Assembly (NCBI GenBank): GCA_910588455.1
Contig: CAJUPG010000012.1
Location: forward strand, 1-34,852
DNA from: an uncultured Oscillospiraceae bacterium
GTDB taxonomy: Bacteria; Bacillota; Clostridia; Oscillospirales; Oscillospiraceae
Direction: 5' to 3'
DNA: 34,852 nt
Of this stretch, positions 30,613-34,852 are shown one piece after another. The notes below the pieces were generated by a model. That model did not search any database and had not been told where the DNA came from. It saw nothing but the letters and a program-made list of their open reading frames with translations. The translations under genes were made by a program, and so were the position numbers. Every line of letters starts with the position of its first letter. Position 1 is the first letter of the stretch.

Positions 30613-31722
30613 CTACTGCATGATCGCGCCGATGTAGTTGCCCAGCTGCTCCGGGGTCAGAGCGCCCACAAAGGCGCCCATTCCCGCCAGCACGGAGGCG
30701 ACGGTGCGGTTGTACATGGGGTTGGCGTTCCGGTCCAGGGCGGTGAGGGCGGTGAGCTTTGCGCCGCTCTCCAGGATGTCCCCGCAGACCTTGTACAGGC
30801 TGGCGACGGGACCGCCCTCGCACAGGTCGGACACCAGAATCACAATGGTCCGGTGGGGGGTGGTGATGAGGGACTGGCAGTAGTTCATGGCCCCGGCGAT
30901 GTCGGTGCCGCCCCCCAGCTGGACGCTCATCAGCGTTTCCACCGGGTCTCCGGCGTGGTCGCTCAGGTCCACCACCTGGGTATCGAAAATCACCAGACGG
31001 GTGTCCACCATAGGCATACGGCTGAAAATCCCCGCCATCACGGCGCTGTGTATCACCGCGTCGGCCATGGACCCGCTCTCGTCCACCGCCATGATAATGC
31101 GCCACTGGTTGTACCGCTTCACCCGGCCGCTGAAATACACCCGCTCCAGCACCAGACGGCGGTTCTCCAGATCGTAGTGGCTCAGGTTCCGGCGGATGGT
31201 CTTTTTCACGTCCAGATTGCGCATGGAGGGCACCGGACTGCTCAAATCCCGCCGCAGCCGTCCCAGCAGGGACTTGCGGAAATCCATCTGCATTCTTCGT
31301 GTCAGCTCCTCGGCAACTCTGGCGGCGATCCGGCGGGCCACCGCCAGCACCGGGCCGCTCATCTGGGGTTTCAGGCTCAAAATCGTCTCCAGAAGGGCCT
31401 GATTGGGCTCCATGCGCTCCAGAATCTCCGGATCGGTCAGCAATTCCTGCATCTGATACCGGTCCAGGGCATGGCGCTCCAGCACCTGGGCCGTTTTCTG
31501 GGGAAACAGGGTGCGGACCCGGTGGAGCCACTCCGGAATGGTCAGCTGGCTCTCCCCGGTGCCGCCGGTATCCTGGTATTCATCCTGACCGGCCTCCCGG
31601 CGGTAGAGGAAGTCCAGCACCTGGTCCATCTCCAACGCCTGACGGCCGGACAGGGGCATGGCGGACTGGGCCGGTTCCCCCAGCACCAGCCGCCAGCGCT
31701 CTAAAATCGCGCCTTGGGTCAT
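30613..31722 (-). CDS. VWA domain protein with intact MIDAS (YehP-like)
   Basis: A 369-aa soluble protein. The N-terminal ~200 residues are helical. The C-terminal von Willebrand A domain (about 205-369) has a full metal-ion-dependent adhesion site: DESGS (D214, S216, S218), then GGGTD (T273, D274) and SDLCEGG near 300. VWA proteins paired with MoxR ATPases act as metal-dependent adaptors in complexes that remodel other proteins (for example RavA-ViaA, CbbQ-CbbO). ATG at 31722 follows AAGGAGG, which overlaps the stop of the DUF5682-like gene (31738). Third gene in the operon visible here. Confidence 0.88.
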   Translation of the reverse strand: MTQGAILERWRLVLGEPAQSAMPLSGRQALEMDQVLDFLYRREAGQDEYQDTGGTGESQLTIPEWLHRVRTLFPQKTAQVLERHALDRYQMQELLTDPEILERMEPNQALLETILSLKPQMSGPVLAVARRIAARVAEELTRRMQMDFRKSLLGRLRRDLSSPVPSMRNLDVKKTIRRNLSHYDLENRRLVLERVYFSGRVKRYNQWRIIMAVDESGSMADAVIHSAVMAGIFSRMPMVDTRLVIFDTQVVDLSDHAGDPVETLMSVQLGGGTDIAGAMNYCQSLITTPHRTIVILVSDLCEGGPVASLYKVCGDILESGAKLTALTALDRNANPMYNRTVASVLAGMGAFVGALTPEQLGNYIGAIMQ

Positions 31723-31737
31723 AGGAACAAAACCTCC

Positions 31738-34074
31738 TTACAGCCGCGCAGCGGCCCATGCGTCCAATGCTTCTCCATAGGCGTACTGCCCCGGCTGGCC
31801 CGCCGGACGGCGCAGCTGCTCCACCGCGACCCCGTGAAGCCCCGCCGCCTCCCGGGCAATGCGGGCAGCCTCCATGGGGGTGAAGTAGCGAAACGCCAGG
31901 CGAAGCTCCGGCAGCAGGGCCAAAAAATCCTCCTCGTCCAGCCGGGAGAGCAGGTGGTCCAGAGCAGGCAGAAATTCCCGGCTGACCAGCACCAGGTCCC
32001 GCGCGGTGGAAAACAGGCCCCGCAGGAAGGCGGCGGATTGCAGCATCCGCTCCCGGGTCCCCCGGAGGTAGCCGCCGCAGGCAGTCTCGATCTCCTCCCG
32101 CCAGGCCGGGTCGTCCCCGTAGAGCAGGCCCAGAATACCCCCGTGCAGGCCCGGATGGAGGTCCGGGTCCGCCAGCATCCGCTTGAGAGCGGAGAGCAGA
32201 CCGGCGCGGCGGGAGGCAAAGGCGGGCCGTCCGGAGAGCTGGTAGAGCTGGGTCGTCAGAGACAGGCAGTCGAGGAACTGGGCGTCCTTCACCGCCGCCA
32301 TGGAGGGCAGCAAAGTCAGCACCCGGCCAAAGCACTGGTCCAGCAGGCCGGCGTAATCATAGTTATCGGTCTGCTGGTAGAGACGGCCCATCTCCAGCAA
32401 GGTGTTCAGGTGTCCGCAGGCCCGGGCCAGGGAGAAAAAGTCTCCGTCTCCCGCCGCCAGCTCCCGGAGTTTGGCGTGCAGCGTCCCGTTCCGGTCCTCC
32501 AGGCCCATGAGAAACCCGCTCACCAGCAGCTTGGCCCCTTCTCCCACCAGACTGGTCTGGGCCATTTTGCGCTCCAGCAGCAGGGTGCAGGCCTCCTCCA
32601 CCGTGCCGCCGGACACGGACTGGTCCACCAGCGCGGCCATGACGCTGCCGCTCCAGCGCCAGACCCACAGTTCCCGAATCAGGCTGCGGTTCTTCTGGTT
32701 GACCAAATCAGGTCCCTTGCTTAACATAGCAAAGCCGCAGTCCAAAAAAACGGTCCGGTGGAAAAAGCGGCTGACCTCCCGGTGCTTGGGGGAGGAGAAA
32801 ATGCTCAAAGTACTCTGCTGGCGCTGGGCGGTTTTCAGGCTCAGACCCAGGCGGGCGCACTGGGCCTGAAAGTCCGAGGCCAGCGGAGGGATCAGCGCGT
32901 CGCCGGGGAGCACCCCCACCTGGTCCCCGGTGGTGAGGGAGCGCAGGACCTCCAGGGGCAGGCAGGAGGCGGCGGTGGTCTCCCCCTTCACGAAGGCGCT
33001 GAGGACCCCGTCCTGCAATTCGTATAGACCCGGCTGGGCCTTGCCCCGGAGCCGTGCTAACCCTCTGGCCATATCCAGGGCGCAGGTCTCGTCGGCCACG
33101 GACAGGGCCTCGCCCTTGTGGCGCAGCTTCCGGCCCGCGGCGGCAAGCAGCTCCAGTACGCTCTGGCTATAAGCCTGGGCCGCGTCCTCCCCATGGAGCT
33201 TCTCCCAGACCCGGTGGTAAAAGCCCGGCGCGGGCATTCCGCTGGCGTAGCCGCTGAGGGCGTCGGCGGCCTCCATGGAGTAGACCATAGGGTAGACCTG
33301 CTCCGTGCCGTCGGGAAACTGCTCCGGGGGCGGGGCGGCCTCACCGGGGTGGAGCAGGCCCCAGGTGTGAAAGCCGCCGGTGACCACCAGTACCCGGTTA
33401 TGGGTCTGGCAGGCGGCGGAGATGGCTTGAGCCATATGGGCCTCCCGGGCCAGGGTGCCGTCCTCCTCCAGCTCCTGGGGCGGGGTAGTCTCCCGGGCCA
33501 GGGTGCAGTAGGTGTGCATCTGATGGACAAAGTCCGCTGTGTCCATAGTCAGGCCGTTGACCTCAAAATATTTCTCCCAGAACTCGCTGTAGGAACGCAG
33601 TCCGGTCTTTTCGCACAGGCGCTCCAGAAACGCCCCGTGGCTGAAGCGGCCCTCGTCCTGGTAGGAGCGGCGCTCCCCCGGACGGCGCAGGCCCCGGTCC
33701 TGGGCGCAGGCGCGTAAAATCTGCCCGTAGGACAGGTCGATGAACCGGCCCTCCGCCCCGGCGCCCTCCGCCCAGCGCAGGGCCACCAGCTCCGGGGAGC
33801 ACTCCAGGAAGGGGTAGTAGCACTTATAGACCTCCTCCGGCTCGCCCAGCAGGCCCTTTTCGTCCCGGAGGGCGTAGTAGAGGGCCAGGGGCGGCCTGGC
33901 CTCCGGGCGTTTGAGCAGGGGGAGCAGATGGTTGGCGTTCTCCGGCCCCTCCACCAGAACGCAGTCGGGCCGGTAGGCCTCCAGGGTCCGCTCCAGGTGG
34001 AGGGAGCAGGCGGGGCTGTGGTGCCGGACGGGGAAGTAGAGGCAGGGGGCGGTCAAATCAAAGGGTATGGTCAT
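31738..34074 (-). CDS. DUF5682-type protein (YehM-like; TraB/ChaN/EreA-like N-terminus)
   Basis: A 778-aa soluble protein. The first ~260 residues show FPVRHHSPACS (H18, H19), VLVEGPENAN (39-48) and VVTGGFHTWG (H236). That order recalls the TIKI/TraB/ChaN/erythromycin-esterase superfamily, whose members use such His/Glu residues for metal-dependent hydrolysis or heme-linked chemistry. The remaining ~500 residues are helical without a clear motif. This is the layout of DUF5682 proteins such as E. coli YehM. The ATG overlaps the MoxR stop by 4 nt. It may be the enzymatic part of the complex. The superfamily link is from motif memory, not alignment. Confidence 0.75.
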   Translation of the reverse strand: MTIPFDLTAPCLYFPVRHHSPACSLHLERTLEAYRPDCVLVEGPENANHLLPLLKRPEARPPLALYYALRDEKGLLGEPEEVYKCYYPFLECSPELVALRWAEGAGAEGRFIDLSYGQILRACAQDRGLRRPGERRSYQDEGRFSHGAFLERLCEKTGLRSYSEFWEKYFEVNGLTMDTADFVHQMHTYCTLARETTPPQELEEDGTLAREAHMAQAISAACQTHNRVLVVTGGFHTWGLLHPGEAAPPPEQFPDGTEQVYPMVYSMEAADALSGYASGMPAPGFYHRVWEKLHGEDAAQAYSQSVLELLAAAGRKLRHKGEALSVADETCALDMARGLARLRGKAQPGLYELQDGVLSAFVKGETTAASCLPLEVLRSLTTGDQVGVLPGDALIPPLASDFQAQCARLGLSLKTAQRQQSTLSIFSSPKHREVSRFFHRTVFLDCGFAMLSKGPDLVNQKNRSLIRELWVWRWSGSVMAALVDQSVSGGTVEEACTLLLERKMAQTSLVGEGAKLLVSGFLMGLEDRNGTLHAKLRELAAGDGDFFSLARACGHLNTLLEMGRLYQQTDNYDYAGLLDQCFGRVLTLLPSMAAVKDAQFLDCLSLTTQLYQLSGRPAFASRRAGLLSALKRMLADPDLHPGLHGGILGLLYGDDPAWREEIETACGGYLRGTRERMLQSAAFLRGLFSTARDLVLVSREFLPALDHLLSRLDEEDFLALLPELRLAFRYFTPMEAARIAREAAGLHGVAVEQLRRPAGQPGQYAYGEALDAWAAARL

Positions 34075-34852
34075 TTCAGGGCGCTCCTGGCCTGATAGTA
34101 GTCCTTCCAGACGCCGCCCAGCTTCTCCGCCTTGTCCCGCACCACAGTGGAGAAGTAGCCCCGCAGCCGCTCCAGATCCTCCCCCGGCTCCTGGCCCAGG
34201 GCTCCGGTGAGGTTGGCGGCCAGGGCGCGGATATCTATGGTCCCGTTGCCGTAGTAGTAAGCCCCCATCATGGTCTGGTAATAGACAGATACCGCCTCCG
34301 CGGTGCTCATAACGGCGGAGGGCTTGTCGATCCGGTGGCCCAGGGAGGACACCCCCTCCCGCAGCTCGTGGAAGGTGGCGGCCAGCAGCTCCGCCGCGTC
34401 CTCGTCCGGCGGCATCTCCACTCCGGCGTTTTGGGCCATCGCCCCGGCTTCCCGCAGGATAATCTGCTTTTCCAGCTTCACGTCCCCCACCGGGCGGACC
34501 GTCTCGAAGTTGAAGCGGCGCTTGAGGGCGCTGGACATCTCGTTTACCCCCTTGTCCCGGGTGTTGGCGGTGCCGATCACGTTGAAGCCCGGACGGGCCA
34601 GCAGCAGGCCCTCCTCTCCCAGCTCCGGGATATTTAAAATTTTGTCGCTCATGACGCTGATGAGGCTGTCCTGAATCTCGGCGGGGGTGCGGGTGATCTC
34701 CTCAAAGCGGGTCAGAATGCCCCGTTCCATCCCCACATGGAGGGGGGCGGGCACCAGAGCCTGGCGGCTGGGCCCCTGGGAGAGCAGCAGGGCGTAGTTC
34801 CAGCTGTATTTGATCATGTCCTCGGTGGTTCCGGCGGTGCCCTGGATGGTGT
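34071..34852 (-). CDS. MoxR-family AAA+ ATPase (YehL-like), N-terminus outside the window
   Basis: The last ~260 residues of a MoxR-type AAA+ ATPase. The frame runs off the window edge reading TIQGTAGTTEDMIKYSWNYA, so the Walker A region lies beyond. Visible: the Walker B-like RFEEITRTPAEIQDSLIS (acidic pair before ITR), sensor 1 in VIGTANTRDKGVNEMSSALK with the arginine-rich KRRF after it, and a C-terminal lid with GHRIDKPSAVMSTAEAV. MoxR ATPases use ATP to remodel protein complexes with a VWA partner, encoded two genes downstream. The stop overlaps the next ATG (ATGA). The window gives no view of the operon promoter. Confidence 0.9.
   Translation of the reverse strand, partial: TIQGTAGTTEDMIKYSWNYALLLSQGPSRQALVPAPLHVGMERGILTRFEEITRTPAEIQDSLISVMSDKILNIPELGEEGLLLARPGFNVIGTANTRDKGVNEMSSALKRRFNFETVRPVGDVKLEKQIILREAGAMAQNAGVEMPPDEDAAELLAATFHELREGVSSLGHRIDKPSAVMSTAEAVSVYYQTMMGAYYYGNGTIDIRALAANLTGALGQEPGEDLERLRGYFSTVVRDKAEKLGGVWKDYYQARSALK

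Noticed and set aside
29003..31531. An 842-aa minus-strand frame overlapping the VWA and SWIM genes in another frame
   Set aside because: It is a Gly/Pro/Arg-rich shadow frame. The VWA MIDAS and SWIM motifs lie in the other frames and have ribosome sites.
1..34852. CRISPR array, insertion sequence or complete prophage
   Set aside because: No regularly spaced long repeats, no transposase or terminase/portal genes, and only one isolated tail-like gene were seen.

Overview
The window looks like a chromosomal segment of a GC-rich gut-type Firmicute (Clostridia, probably Oscillospirales). The support is strong AAGGAGG-type ribosome sites, ATG/GTG/TTG starts, sigma-A promoters, an S-layer-homology (SLH) protein, GntR/FCD regulators and a heavy load of amino-acid and organic-acid catabolism genes. 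The genus assignment is inference.

Layout. (1) 1-1463, minus: a tRNA-Leu(UAA) cut by the window edge with its own promoter, a decayed ABC-permease C-terminus and a PepT-like M20 tripeptidase. (2) 1464-7048: an intergenic region with two perfect hairpins and four copies of an 11-bp-period repeat, then a 1572-aa secreted SLH protein facing a small phage-tail-like orphan. (3) 7251-11308, minus: a tight three-gene operon (arginine-deiminase/DDAH-like amidinohydrolase, RocB-like M20 hydrolase, alanine/glycine:cation symporter). It is divergent from a GntR/FCD regulator, with a 36-bp palindrome between them. (4) 12257-16377, minus: an operon for oxidising an omega-amino acid (class III aminotransferase, CoA-acylating aldehyde dehydrogenase, acyl-CoA transferase). 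The transferase carries Gly where the family's catalytic Glu should be. (5) 16546-19826, minus: AraC and GntR/FCD regulators and a second RocB-like hydrolase. (6) 20176-25137, plus: a flavin split-barrel protein, a complete TRAP transporter (DctP, DctQ, DctM), a LarA-type nickel racemase with all pincer and catalytic residues, and a small unknown ORF. (7) 25176-34852, minus: MoxR AAA+ ATPase (partial), a DUF5682-like protein, VWA protein, double-SWIM zinc protein, a 110-aa protein and a DUF4132-like protein. They are joined by 4-nt overlaps or gaps of at most 15 nt, and the content matches the uncharacterised Escherichia coli yehL-yehM-yehP-yehQ-yehI set.

How they may work together. A near-identical 15-bp motif, (A/T)TGTATACRGARYAC, lies just downstream of the promoters of the aminotransferase operon and the second rocB-like gene, and in the leader of the TRAP/larA operon. 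This suggests one regulon, probably run by the GntR at 17363-18025. In it an M20 hydrolase would release an omega-amino acid from a conjugate, the aminotransferase and acylating dehydrogenase would turn it into an acyl-CoA, and a TRAP system would bring in a related hydroxy- or organic acid. The substrates are not determined.
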